Source: DATHZQ01 sp963823505 (GTDB lineage: Bacteria > Actinomycetota > Acidimicrobiia > Spongiisociales > UBA5794). From it: DNA of 64,000 nucleotides. Position 1 is the stretch's first letter. Every line of letters begins with the position of its first letter. A model generated the notes under the pieces. The model had not been told where the DNA came from and searched no databases. It saw only the letters and a program-made list of their open reading frames with translations. Both the position numbers and the translations under genes were made by a program. Shown here one piece after another: positions 27,108 through 35,301 of the stretch. The DNA is taken from contig CAWGLY010000001.1 of the NCBI GenBank assembly GCA_963823505.1, positions 174,796 through 238,795 of the forward strand. The letters run 5' to 3'.

Positions 27108-27166
27108 CGGCGCTTGTTGTTCTCGGCTTCGGCCCACCAAAGCTCACCGCGGATGGCGCTGACCAC
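27108..27166 (-). pseudogene. possible mazF-type toxin N-terminal fragment
   Basis: The minus-strand frame opens (GTG at 27166) with SAIRGELWWAEAENNKRR, which is the usual beginning of MazF/PemK-type interferases (RGE-WWAE...KRRPVL). The similarity ends exactly where the 1.33-kb repeat begins, so the rest of the gene has been replaced. Very short, so low confidence. Confidence 0.4.
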
Positions 27167-27178
27167 GGCGGCGACGAC

Positions 27179-27285
27179 CTAGGAGGGTGTTGATCAAATC
27201 GTCGTGAGGGCTCGCGGGTCCGCCACGGTGCCTGGTCACGACCCCGGTCACGAGCTCGAACTGACGTTAATCAACACTCTCCTAG
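27179..27285. mobile_element. MITE-like element, copy 2 (107 bp)
   Basis: Inverted orientation relative to copies 1 and 3. Ends are CTAGGAGGGTGTTGATCAAA and, on the other strand, CTAGGAGAGTGTTGATTAA. The interior is near identical to the other copies (one A-to-G difference noted in the centre). CTAG is present at both outer ends. Confidence 0.88.
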
Positions 27286-27410
27286 GCCAGGAAAGTGCCC
27301 AGGCGAGGCTGCAATTCCGGAGCAAGATGGCCTTCGTCCCACGGGAACCACCCGTTGATGTCGTCGTAAGTCAGACGGAGTACCCGCACCGAATGGCGAC
27401 GTTGCTTCAC
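27282..27410 (-). pseudogene. DUF4262-like C-terminal fragment
   Basis: About 42 codons: VRVLRLTYDDINGWFPWDEG, then HLAPELQPRLGTFLA and a TAG that belongs to the MITE end. 'GrFPWepG...QPLLG' is the typical close of DUF4262 proteins. A stop codon lies just upstream in frame, so only the tail survives. Confidence 0.45.
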
Positions 27411-27458
27411 CGGCTACAGCTCGGGATCGAGCAGCGTGCGCCGACGGGAGATCGATCG

Positions 27459-27743
27459 TCAGGTGGCGAGGGATCCCATCACGGGCATCACTGCGTGGTT
27501 GGGGTCCGCCCCAGCTGCCTCGAAGACTTGGAAGGCCGGGTGGCTCTTCTCCTGGCTGAGGGCTCGGTCGTGGTCCTCGATGGACTTCCAGACTGCTGCC
27601 ACCCGGAGGAAGTCCCCATCTCGGAGGAGGTAGGCGGCGATCAGTCCCGCGGGGTGATCCTCGACCACGAGGTCGGACCACTTCCCCATGAGGTTTTCGT
27701 GGTCAGCCTCGGGGATCTTCGCGTGCGCCATTGACAGAATCAA
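27459..27743 (-). CDS. small ABM-like (antibiotic biosynthesis monooxygenase fold) protein
   Basis: 94 residues. The TTG at 27743 is preferred because GAAGGAG lies five bases upstream; an ATG four codons later is the alternative. Sequence MAHAKIPEADHENLMGKWSD, AAYLLRDGDFLRVAAVWKS, HPAFQVFEAAGADPNH has the length and strand/helix rhythm of dimeric alpha-beta barrel (ABM/DUF3291-type) proteins, often small oxygenases or heme-binding proteins. No catalytic residue can be pointed out. Stands alone between the MITE and IS remnants. Confidence 0.6.
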   Translation of the reverse strand: MILSMAHAKIPEADHENLMGKWSDLVVEDHPAGLIAAYLLRDGDFLRVAAVWKSIEDHDRALSQEKSHPAFQVFEAAGADPNHAVMPVMGSLAT

Positions 27744-28043
27744 CTCGACTCCTTCCAGCCTTCGTCAAAGGCTACTGATCTTCGTGGCCCGCTGCGCAGT
27801 GGAGTCTGTGTCCTCTCACCGGTCAGAGCCGAGGCGTACGTCGAGTCGTCTTCGGTCACGAGGGAAGCCCGGTGCGTCGTGCGTGCGGTTGGGAAGACCC
27901 AAGCTCTAGGTATGCAACTGACGATCGTCGCTGCACCGGATTCTGGATTGCGTCGTAGTCGTTCGTCGGGGTTTGTCCGTTGAGCTTCCCCGCTTGGTGG
28001 ACACCTTGCGTGGGTCTGAGGGCCCTGCAGGAGAGGAGAGACG
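27744..28043. other. no gene recognised
   Basis: 300 bases between the ABM-like gene and an IS3-type remnant; nothing coding is supported. Confidence 0.4.
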
Positions 28044-28258
28044 ATGCCTGCTGCGTATGCGCCAGAGTATTCGGCAGCGATCGTTGAGGATGGCTCCGCA
28101 GCGGGCTGAGCCGACCGCCACGATTGCCGAGGACCTTGGAATCAGCGAGTCGTGTCTGCGGCGTTGGATGACCCAGCACGACGTCGACCACTGTACGAAA
28201 GCCTGGGGTGATGTCTTCGGAGCTGGAGGAGCTCCGCGCGTAGGCAGCCTGAGTCGCG
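28044..28258 (+). pseudogene. IS3-family OrfA (HTH) transposase remnant
   Basis: Begins MPAAYAPEY as IS3-type OrfA proteins do, then shifts frame; the helix-turn-helix continues as TATIAEDLGISESCLRRWMT, and a further frame holds the typical SSELEELRA before decay. At least two frameshifts; OrfB is absent. Confidence 0.6.
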
Positions 28259-28412
28259 GTACGGACGAACGGCAGAGCAACAGGTCGTTGTCGCCGGTCT
28301 CGAGCTGGCTGCGCAGCCACACCAACGCGTCCATGATCTCCGCTCTCCTCCTCGCGGTCGCCTGTCGGCTACCTGAGCCGCTGACGCGGTTTTCGTCTAT
28401 TGGGAAGCACCC

Positions 28413-29351
28413 TCAGACCGGGACCCCCCTACACCACGTCCGTGGACGCAACGTGACCGCGCCCGCAGTGAGGTCGACGTCTTGCCACCGGAGCCCGAGC
28501 GCTTCACCACGACGCAGACCGCTCGTCAGCAAGAGGATCCAGAGTGCTTCGAGGCGGTCGCCTCGAACCGAGCCGAGGAACGTCTGCGCCTCCGCCTGAC
28601 TCCGCGCCTTCACTGTTCGTGCTGTGCGCTTGAGCTTCTTGGGGGCGTTGCGGCCCACCATGAATCCCGTCGGTCCCACGTGGCGATGGTGTCGACGGCA
28701 TCGCGGTAGCCAGCGTTTCCAGAACCCGGTCGCGGTGATGGCTAGCTCGTCGTGGAGGATCTCGGAGTACACGATCCGGGTGCGGTCATCGACTGCAGAG
28801 TGCAGGTACCGGTAACCGGCCTTGCGGGACCTGGTGTGTTCGCCCGGGTAGCCCCGTCCCCGGGTACGCCAGCCGCCGCCGTCAGCGATGCCAGCGAGTT
28901 TCTTGACATCGACATGGATCAACTCGCCAGGTCGTTCCCGTTGATACCGCTGAGGACACTGCCGAGTACCGGTGGCTCGGTCGCCTCGGTCCAAGCGACC
29001 CAGACCCGCCCGGTGCAGGATGTGTCGCACCGTCGAGGCCGCTAACCCCACCTCGTGACCGATGTGGTCTGCTCCCCACCGGCGTCGCAGCCGGAGCTGG
29101 ATCACCCGTTGCCGCAGCCACCGCGGGGTGCGGTTGAGTGACCGGTGCGGCCGGCTCGACCGATCCACCAACCCGGCGTCACCTTCGATGAGGTACCGGT
29201 CCCGCCACTTCCGTACCGTCTTGGGGTCAACCTGGAACCGTTTCGCCGTTGCCGCAATCGACCATCCTTGTGCCATGACACAGGCCACCATGCGACGGCG
29301 ACCCTCCGGGGTCAGCGGCGCATTGGGATGCTGGGATCTAGCGTGAACCAC
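28413..29351 (-). pseudogene. chimeric frame: IS481-family transposase joined to integrase fragment
   Basis: The GTG at 29351 has AAGGAGG four bases upstream. Residues about 1-240 are an IS481-type transposase: helix-turn-helix (WSIAATAKRFQVDPKTVRKW), then the first two DDE acids in LIHVDVKKL and HSAVDDRTR; the final Glu is missing. From about residue 245 the same frame continues as part of a tyrosine recombinase (SQAEAQTFLGSVRGDRLEAL, SGLRRGEALGLRW, QDVDL), which resembles the element integrase at 54.1 kb and includes the catalytic Arg I. Neither enzyme is complete, so it is classed as a pseudogene although the frame is open. Confidence 0.75.
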
Positions 29352-29522
29352 GAGCCCTCCTTGGGAGATGTGAGTCCTGAACAACCCACAGTCTCGCTCG
29401 GAGGGCTCACCCCATCACACCAAACCACCAAGGACAACGTCCCCGGTCATCACAGCTAGTCGGTCAGAATGGGCGGTGACGGTGAGTTCGCGATCATGGC
29501 GTCACATCGAGGAGGTGTCGGC

Positions 29523-30005
29523 ATGCAAATCGAGCATTCGGTCAGGGTTGGCATCTCCTTCGGGCTTACCTCTGGCGTCATCACGACTCTCGGCCTTCTT
29601 GTGGGCCTTTCGGCTGGCACTAGCTCGCGGATCGCTGTCCTAGGTGGGATCTTCACCATCGCGGTGGCGGACTCCCTGTCCGACGCACTTGGCATTCACG
29701 TTTCGGAAGAGGCGGAGGGTGTTCACAGTCAACGTGAGGTCTGGATTGCGACCGTCGCCACGTTCGGCTCGAAGCTGGCAATGGCCCTGACGTTCGCCGT
29801 ACCAGTGATTCTCCTCGATCTTGATGCCGCCGTTGTGGTGTCGATTCTCTGGGGTGCCCTTGCACTGTCGTTGCTGAGTTGGAACTTGGCGCGGTCGCAG
29901 GGCGTCAAGGCACGGGGGGTCGTGACAGAGCATTTGGTGGTGGCTGCAGTCGTGATTGCTGCGTCATACCTCGTTGGTCGGTGGATCTCCTCGGTCTTCT
30001 CGTAG
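29523..30005 (+). CDS. VIT/CCC1-like small membrane protein
   Basis: 160 residues; ATG at 29523 with AGGAGGTG six bases upstream. About five hydrophobic helices. The first, VGISFGLTSGVITTLGLLVG, followed by ADSLSDALGIHVSEEAEG, matches the layout of a bacterial group related to vacuolar iron transporter (VIT1/CCC1) proteins, where the Glu-rich region after helix 2 binds metal. Metal transport is plausible but not shown. Last gene of island module A. Confidence 0.6.
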   Translation: MQIEHSVRVGISFGLTSGVITTLGLLVGLSAGTSSRIAVLGGIFTIAVADSLSDALGIHVSEEAEGVHSQREVWIATVATFGSKLAMALTFAVPVILLDLDAAVVVSILWGALALSLLSWNLARSQGVKARGVVTEHLVVAAVVIAASYLVGRWISSVFS

Positions 30006-30433
30006 GTCCAGGACCGGCGGACGAGGGCGCTTGCGGGTCGCGGATGGAGAGTCGATGACTCGACGCTGAGTTGTGGCATCACATGCGGTGCACGTGGATT
30101 GCCGACCCATTGACCCGCCGTCTGCCGGCGGATCACCTTCTTGACGGACGATCCGCCGGTCGTTCGCGTTCAACGCTAATCGAGCGTCGTGCCGTGCGCC
30201 GACCTGGCCGATGAAGAGTTGCCACAATCACGTGCGGCGCCATCTCGAGACTTCAACTTGAGGTCGCGACCCATAGCGTCGATGCCAGAGTCCGTCGCCG
30301 TTTGGCAGCGTTCATGGGGTGCGTTGACATCGAACCTCCGTGTGCCTCGTCAGGTCGATCACCGGGTGAGCGAGCAGATGGCTCCCTAGAATGGCCCCAA
30401 GACCCGACTACCGGCTTGCACACCCCCGCCACG
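30006..30433. other. no gene recognised
   Basis: About 430 bases up to the att core; only short frames with no family features. Confidence 0.4.
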
Positions 30434-30464
30434 CCGAACCCCCCCCCAATGACGGGGGTTTCGG
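30434..30464 (-). terminator. terminator-like hairpin next to att copy B
   Basis: CCGAACCCCC... paired with GGGGGTTTCGG, the same motif as the hairpin beyond the intact tRNA (60421-60450). It was probably copied or displaced with the tRNA 3' end. Confidence 0.55.
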
Positions 30465-30466
30465 CA

Positions 30467-30509
30467 GCACGCCCGGAGGGACTCGAACCCCCAACCTTCT
30501 GATCCGTAG
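30467..30509 (-). repeat. att core copy B (tRNA-Arg 3' fragment)
   Basis: 43 bases identical to 60454-60496 of the intact tRNA. The 5' tRNA half is absent. Sequence beyond 30509 differs from the flank shared by copies A, C and D. Confidence 0.85.
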
Positions 30510-30992
30510 TTCGATTCAGCCACCTGAGACCCGTTGAGCCGCAAGAGCCGATCCGGGCTGAAAGTATTGCGTATCAACGTGTTTCGGAGTTTCGGGCTGC
30601 GAGAGCAATCGCCGCAAGGACCTCGCTCAGGAACCTATCGAGGCTCTCGACCAAGATGAAACCCAGATCATCGACGGTTGCCAGCGTGTGTACGTGGTGG
30701 ATCTCAGCCGCGGCGCTGCAAGGTCCAGTCGCCAGGTGAGATCTACTGCAGCGGCGTCCGTCGGTCTGCGGGGTGAGCTGGTCGAGGATCCCCCCAGTTT
30801 GCGGAGCCGGGATGCGGTCGCAGAGCGGAAGCCGTGCCGCGTGTGCTTCCTGCCCCGGGGGCCGGCGATCACAGGGTCGTCGGTCGTGAGCCGTCCGGGC
30901 CGGGACGCCACCTTCAGAAACTCATCGTTGGTCGGTCGAATCTCCTGCGGTCGCGGCGTCTCTATATAGGCAAGCCTCGAGAAGGAGGAGTC
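30510..30992. other. no gene recognised, leader of secreted protein
   Basis: About 480 bases. Long open frames exist in both directions but none has family features; several look like antisense artefacts of GC-rich sequence. The last bases contain AAGGAGG of the next gene. Confidence 0.4.
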
Positions 30993-31523
30993 ATGCGACA
31001 ATTGTGGAAGATGGTGGCGCTGGGTGCCGTGGCTGCGATCGCCGTGACCACTCCGGGCGCCGCCATAGGCGGTGAAGGCGACGACGCACCAAATGGAACG
31101 ACCGAGCGTGTCACCGAGTGGGTCATGGAACAGACCCAGAGCCGATTTGGCCAGCCCGATGTCGCGGGGTTCGGCGAAGGGTGCACGGATCAGCAGGGCA
31201 CCCACCTCCGACTGCAAGACGGTACGGGGGTCAACTGCGTTGGTGACTGTGACGGCGACCAGGCTCGTGACAGGGACCGCGACCAGGCGCGAGATGGCAC
31301 CGGGGACGACTGCGTTGGTGACTGTGACGGCGACCAGGCTCGTGACAAGGACCGCGACCAGGCGCGAGATGGCACCGGGGACGACTGCGTTGGTGACTGT
31401 GACGGCGACCAGGCTCGTGACAAGGACGCGCTCCGGCAGCGGCTGCAGGATTGCGAGGTCGGCTGCCGGCCCGCATGGCAGTTCGCTAAGAGGTACGGCT
31501 GGACCATGCAGGCCGCGATCTGA
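30993..31523 (+). CDS. secreted Asp/Cys-rich repeat protein
   Basis: 176 residues; ATG at 30993 with AAGGAGG five bases upstream. Signal peptide residues 1-27 (MRQLWKMVALGAVAAIAVTT then AAIGG). Residues about 81-145 are two full and one partial copy of a 25-residue repeat, NCVGDCDGDQARD followed by RDQARDGTGD, with Cys-x3-Cys and DxDxD-type clusters that could bind Ca2+ or another cation. The C-terminal part (LRQRLQDCEVGCRPAWQF) has two more Cys. No family recognised. It lies just upstream of a sigma/anti-sigma pair. Confidence 0.75.
   Translation: MRQLWKMVALGAVAAIAVTTPGAAIGGEGDDAPNGTTERVTEWVMEQTQSRFGQPDVAGFGEGCTDQQGTHLRLQDGTGVNCVGDCDGDQARDRDRDQARDGTGDDCVGDCDGDQARDKDRDQARDGTGDDCVGDCDGDQARDKDALRQRLQDCEVGCRPAWQFAKRYGWTMQAAI
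31233..31427 (+). repeat. 75-bp tandem repeat inside secreted protein gene
   Basis: Units at 31233-31307 and 31308-31382 plus a 45-bp partial unit to 31427, nearly identical at the DNA level and in frame (25 codons each), so a recent expansion. Confidence 0.85.
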
Positions 31524-31553
31524 ACGGCCGTCCCTCACCAGGCGGCACCAGCA

Positions 31554-32142
31554 GTGAGCCTTCGCGAGATCGACCACGAGCTGGTAGACGGAATCCGGGA
31601 TCGCTCCGACACCGCATTCACCCTCGTCTACCAGCTCCTCGCGTCCGATCTCCTCTCCTTTGTCCTTTGCGTTTGGGATGCTCCGTGACCGCGGCGCTGC
31701 CGAGGATGCCGTCCAGCAGGCGTTTCTCGAGCTCGCCAGGGCCGCCGCCACGATCGAAGGCGACGGACGCTCGTTGCGTGCCTGGCTGTATCGCAGCGTC
31801 CGGTTCCGTTGCCTTGATGAGATTCGACGGCGCAAACGCCACCCCGAGGATCCGACTGAGCGGCTTCCGGATGCAGGCGTCTCCGATCCGATCGACCTCC
31901 CCGATCCTGCACTCCGCGCCGCGCTCATGAAGCTGACCGACCGTCAGCGGGCGATCGTCGTGCTGCGGCACGTAATCGGCGCTTCCTTCGATGACATCGC
32001 AAAGGTGATGGGCTCGAATCGCACGGCGATGTATGCGGCGTGTGCGCGAGCGCAACGCAGCCTTGAACGGCATTTACGTGCCATCGAATCGACGAGTGTC
32101 GCGGCGTCTGCACAGATGAGGGAACAAGGGACGCCGCTATGA
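31554..32142 (+). pseudogene. ECF sigma factor gene disrupted by a 7-bp tandem duplication
   Basis: From a GTG at 31554 the frame reads LREIDHELVDGIRDRSDTAF, TLVYQLLASDLLSF, the start of sigma2, then runs out at 31683. The rest of the ECF sigma (FAFGMLRDRGAAEDAVQQAF, LRAWLYRSVRFRCLDEIRRR, LTDRQRAIVVLRHVIGASF) continues in another frame to 32142. The break is a perfect tandem duplication TCCTTTG/TCCTTTG at 31656-31669; removal of one unit restores one continuous frame of 194 codons. It is either inactive, reversible by slippage, or an assembly error. The stop overlaps the next ATG as ATGA. Confidence 0.8.
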
Positions 32143-32876
32143 GCCGACACAGCATCACCTCCCGCATGCAGGCTCTGCGCGTCGATGTCGAACCTGACGT
32201 CGAGGAGCGCCAGATAGCAGTGATGCTCGGTGAGCTCAGGGAGGTGCCACTCACTCCTGTCCCAGTCACGGCGCGCCCGGCACGGCGTCGCCTGATGACC
32301 GCCCTTGCGGTGGCCTTCGCCTTGCTTCTTCCGACGGCTGCGCTCGCAGCCGAGGATGCCGTTCCCGGTGATGTCCTCTATCCGGTGAAGCAGTCGACCG
32401 AGTGGGTACGGTCGCTGATAGATCCGACGGTGGTGCAGGAGCACCGTGTCGATGAGCTCGAGATCGTCATCGACCGCGGTGCACCGATCGACGTGATCGT
32501 GGATCGGTTCGATGCTTCCGTCGACGCCGTCGACGAGCTGGATCCCGAGCTCATACAGCGTGTCGAGAGGGCTCGCGAGACGGTGCGTGAGCGGTACGGG
32601 GTGGACCTTGCACCGACCGTGGCGCGATCCGGCCCGGGGGCCCCGATAGAGCCGTCCGATACCGGCAATGGTCAGACGTCCCGATCCGGATCCGAGCAGC
32701 ACGGTGGGGATGGTGCAACTGACACGTCCTCACCCGCCATGACGACCACATCGACCGAGCCGCCGGCTACCCGCGCCGGCACCGGCTACCCAGGAACCGG
32801 CGGCACGACAACTCCATCGACGAAGGGCCAACCGGACGACTCCCCCGAACCTGGATCAGCCGGCAACCGGCCGTGA
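32139..32876 (+). CDS. DUF5667-like membrane protein, anti-sigma position
   Basis: 245 residues; start overlaps the sigma stop. Cytosolic N-terminus of about 50 residues, one membrane helix (LMTALAVAFALLLPTAALAA, about 52-71), then the motif DAVPGDVLYPVKQSTEWVRS that typifies DUF5667, a domain repeatedly found in anti-sigma-like proteins. A Ser/Thr/Gly/Pro-rich disordered tail starts near residue 170. Likely regulates or is regulated by the upstream sigma factor; if the sigma is really frameshifted this gene would be orphaned. Confidence 0.7.
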   Translation: MSRHSITSRMQALRVDVEPDVEERQIAVMLGELREVPLTPVPVTARPARRRLMTALAVAFALLLPTAALAAEDAVPGDVLYPVKQSTEWVRSLIDPTVVQEHRVDELEIVIDRGAPIDVIVDRFDASVDAVDELDPELIQRVERARETVRERYGVDLAPTVARSGPGAPIEPSDTGNGQTSRSGSEQHGGDGATDTSSPAMTTTSTEPPATRAGTGYPGTGGTTTPSTKGQPDDSPEPGSAGNRP

Positions 32877-32923
32877 CGGTCGCGATCACATGATCAGTTG
32901 GCCGGTCTTTGACGGACAATCCC

Positions 32924-32945
32924 GCATCGGGAGGATTCCCGATGC
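32924..32945 (+). promoter_or_regulatory. leader hairpin upstream of poly-Gly secreted protein
   Basis: Perfect nine-pair stem GCATCGGGA / TCCCGATGC with a GGAT loop. It opens a leader of about 190 bases rich in potential pairings. A similar AGGATTCCCGATG string occurs at 36783-36795 upstream of another secreted protein. Function unknown. Confidence 0.4.
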
Positions 32946-33112
32946 CGCTGATCGGCTCCGAAATCGGCAAATCCGGGTACTCAGGTTTGTTCCTGATGGC
33001 CGCCCGACGTGCAAAACCGTACGGTCGGATCAGGAGCGACTCCCGGTGCCTCGGGCGACCGAAGCGGAGTCAGGCGTGGGGCGGCGAGGGGTCCATACGG
33101 AAGGAGCGCGCG

Positions 33113-34354
33113 ATGCGCAAAGACTCCAATAGGAGAACACTGATCATCGTCATCACCCTCCTCTCCATATTCGCTCTCGTCGCAGGGGTCACACCTCTCG
33201 CAGCCGCCGCACCTCCTTCGGGGGGCGGCGGTCACGGCGGTGGTGGCGGCGGCGGTGGCGGCGGTGGTGGTGGTGGCGGCGGCGGTGGCGGCGGTGGTGG
33301 TGGTGGCGGGAGTGCTGGCCTCTACTCCGATCTCGTCTTTATCTACCGGGACGGAACGGGGGTACCAGTCTTCGCGACATTTGATGATGCCGAAGAGTCC
33401 ACGGTCTACTGCGTCCAGCCGTACTCGGCGACCGAGCCGGACCCTGATGACACCACGTACGCCCACCTCGTCACGAGCGTAGAGAACGGAGATGGCAACG
33501 ACGTGTGGCTCGTCCCGCTGTGGGGCGCAGCCGTCGAGGACGGCATGGTGACGCACGAGGAACTCGAGGTACTCGGCGTTGAGGTCTGCGATGTCGTGGC
33601 ACCGCCGTCCGACGGCCAGAGCATCCCCGACTACACGAAGTTCGTTCACGAAGTGCCGTTGTCACGGCTCAACCTCGGCCGAGCCCCAGATCGTGTCCTG
33701 CGCCAGCAGTTTGCCGAAGTGACGGTGACACTATCGGGTGCGGACATCGGCCTCGACGCTGCCGGACGCTTGACAGCGGACGGCGTCGCACTCGACTCGT
33801 CGCCGATGAACCAGTCTGTCTACCGCGAGCTGCTCCTCTACGGGCTGCTGGAGGGGAAGAACAAGGCTGGTATGCCGACCGGAGAAGCCTTTGACCTCCC
33901 GATGGGGTTCATGGAGGTCGCAGCAATGGCGATCGGGGTGGCTGCGGACAAGACAACACCTATCTCGATCGACACGCTGTCGTACATAAACCGGATCTAC
34001 GGAATACCTGAAGACACGGGCCTCGGCGTAATCGACGATGTGCTGGGGACGTCGGAGGTCTTCTTCGACTTTGCCGGGTTCGAGTACGACCGCGCCGAGA
34101 TCTACGGGGGATGCTTCTCCGGTCTTGTGATCGACGGCGGAACCGCCGTCCACGCAGACGGGTACTTCCTCACAAATGGGGATAACGCCGGGTACGTGTT
34201 CGACGACGATGCGTCGGCGAGTGGGATTACCGGATTTGCTCTCTGGGCGGATGATGCTCGACGAGTGAACCTGTTCATTCACGACAACGTCATCCTCCCG
34301 GAGAACGCCGACTCGGCGGGTACGCAGGACCTGTGCGGCGTCCTCTTCCCATGA
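33113..34354 (+). CDS. secreted protein with long poly-glycine stretch
   Basis: 413 residues; ATG at 33113 with AAGGAG eight bases upstream. Signal peptide (residues 1-33, LIIVITLLSIFALVAGV...AAAAP). Then about 30 almost uninterrupted Gly residues (with one His), a flexible spacer, and a globular domain of about 345 residues that I do not recognise, with Cys in VYCVQPYS, VEVCDVV, GGCFSGL and DLCGVLFP. No anchoring motif at the C-terminus. Exported, perhaps surface-located. Confidence 0.75.
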   Translation: MRKDSNRRTLIIVITLLSIFALVAGVTPLAAAAPPSGGGGHGGGGGGGGGGGGGGGGGGGGGGGGGSAGLYSDLVFIYRDGTGVPVFATFDDAEESTVYCVQPYSATEPDPDDTTYAHLVTSVENGDGNDVWLVPLWGAAVEDGMVTHEELEVLGVEVCDVVAPPSDGQSIPDYTKFVHEVPLSRLNLGRAPDRVLRQQFAEVTVTLSGADIGLDAAGRLTADGVALDSSPMNQSVYRELLLYGLLEGKNKAGMPTGEAFDLPMGFMEVAAMAIGVAADKTTPISIDTLSYINRIYGIPEDTGLGVIDDVLGTSEVFFDFAGFEYDRAEIYGGCFSGLVIDGGTAVHADGYFLTNGDNAGYVFDDDASASGITGFALWADDARRVNLFIHDNVILPENADSAGTQDLCGVLFP

Positions 34355-34522
34355 TCGGAACTGCTGCGAACGCGCAACTCTTGTTGCCCGAGTGCGACCT
34401 GATGCAGGTCGAGGCCACCGCTCATCTGAGCGTGGTGGTGGTCATGGACAGTGTCAGGAAGGGAAGGGGCGGTGCCAGGTAATCGATCCCACGCCGCGGG
34501 GCATGCATTGCCCCGTCCCCAT

Positions 34523-34550
34523 GGGAGCGCCACCTCCGGGTGGCGCTCCC
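34523..34550. terminator. bidirectional terminator hairpin
   Basis: Perfect 12-pair stem GGGAGCGCCACC / GGTGGCGCTCCC with a TCCG loop, between the convergent ends of the poly-Gly gene and the response regulator gene. Confidence 0.7.
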
Positions 34551-34644
34551 GGCGCTGTGCCTTCATCACCCACCGCCGGCCGCGGTCCAATGAGGCGGGT
34601 CGCGGTCCACTGAGGACGCCCCGAGATTCAGGGTCGCGTACAGA

Positions 34645-35301
34645 TCAGGGTGTAGTGACGAGGCCCTCACGGATCGCATACCGAGCGAGCTCGACGCGGT
34701 CGTGGATCGCGAGCTTGTCCATGGCGTGCGCCAGATGCGTTTGCACCGTCTTGATGCTGATCCCCATCCGCACTGCCACCTGCTTCTGCTGAAGGCCGGC
34801 GGCAACGAGGGCGACGACTTCCCGCTCCCGCTGCGTCAACAGCGTCCTGCGGGCCCCCGCCACGACGCCCGGTTCGGTGGGCAGTCCGTTGAGGATCAGT
34901 CGGTCGAGGACCTCTGCGCCCATCGCCGTGCGCCCACCGGCAACCGCACGTATGGCCTCGACGACCTCGGACGGCGGTGTCGCCTTGGAGAGGTATCCGG
35001 CAGCACGCACGGCAAGCGCTTCTGCAATGTACCCATCTTGGATGAACGCACTGAGGAAGATGATTCGTGGTGGGTGGTCGGCCTTGGCCATCGTGCGCGC
35101 CGCATCGAATGCCGAGATGCCCGGCAGGTCGATGTCGAGGAGCACCACATCGGGTGCGAGGTCCTGACACAACCGCACGGCCTCATCGCTGGTGGCTGCC
35201 TGTGCGGTGACGTGCATGCCACGTTCGCTAGCGATGCGATCCGCCAGCATCTCGCGCACCAGCGCATGATCGTCGACCACGAGCACGACGATGTCACTCA
35301 T
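34645..35301 (-). CDS. NarL/FixJ-type response regulator
   Basis: 218 residues. Receiver domain residues 1-120 with acidic pocket VVDDH (D10, D11), phospho-acceptor Asp in VVLLDIDLPG (D56), Ser/Thr in IIFLSA and Lys in YLSKA. The LuxR-type DNA-binding domain is at about 153-200 (LTQREREVVALVAAGLQQKQ, GISIKTVQTHLAHAMDKL). Start ATG overlaps the kinase stop as ATGA, so the pair is cotranscribed and coupled. DNA targets are unknown; paired 25-base repeats upstream of the kinase are candidates. Confidence 0.93.
   Translation of the reverse strand: MSDIVVLVVDDHALVREMLADRIASERGMHVTAQAATSDEAVRLCQDLAPDVVLLDIDLPGISAFDAARTMAKADHPPRIIFLSAFIQDGYIAEALAVRAAGYLSKATPPSEVVEAIRAVAGGRTAMGAEVLDRLILNGLPTEPGVVAGARRTLLTQREREVVALVAAGLQQKQVAVRMGISIKTVQTHLAHAMDKLAIHDRVELARYAIREGLVTTP

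Larger units (their letters stand above)
25793..27121. repeat. 1.33-kb direct repeat, copy 2 (ECF sigma/anti-sigma cassette)
   Basis: Second copy of 17621-18950, same orientation, same promoter, two genes and terminator. Its left edge is fused to an IS630 fragment and its right edge to a short mazF-like fragment. Confidence 0.9.

Noticed and set aside
17621..27121. Composite transposon with sigma cassettes as terminal IS-like modules
   Set aside because: The repeated cassette encodes no transposase and lacks inverted termini; an IS630 fragment touches only one copy.
28413..29351. Functional fusion of transposase and integrase
   Set aside because: Neither half keeps a full catalytic set; the join is best explained by insertion or deletion.
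30627..31928. 433-codon minus-strand frame
   Set aside because: It lies antisense to the secreted repeat protein and ECF sigma gene, is full of Arg/Ser/Pro low-complexity and has no family features.
32907..33112. c-di-GMP (GEMM) riboswitch
   Set aside because: GACGTGCAAAACC faintly recalls the GEMM core but the flanking tetraloop/receptor and pairing elements do not fit.
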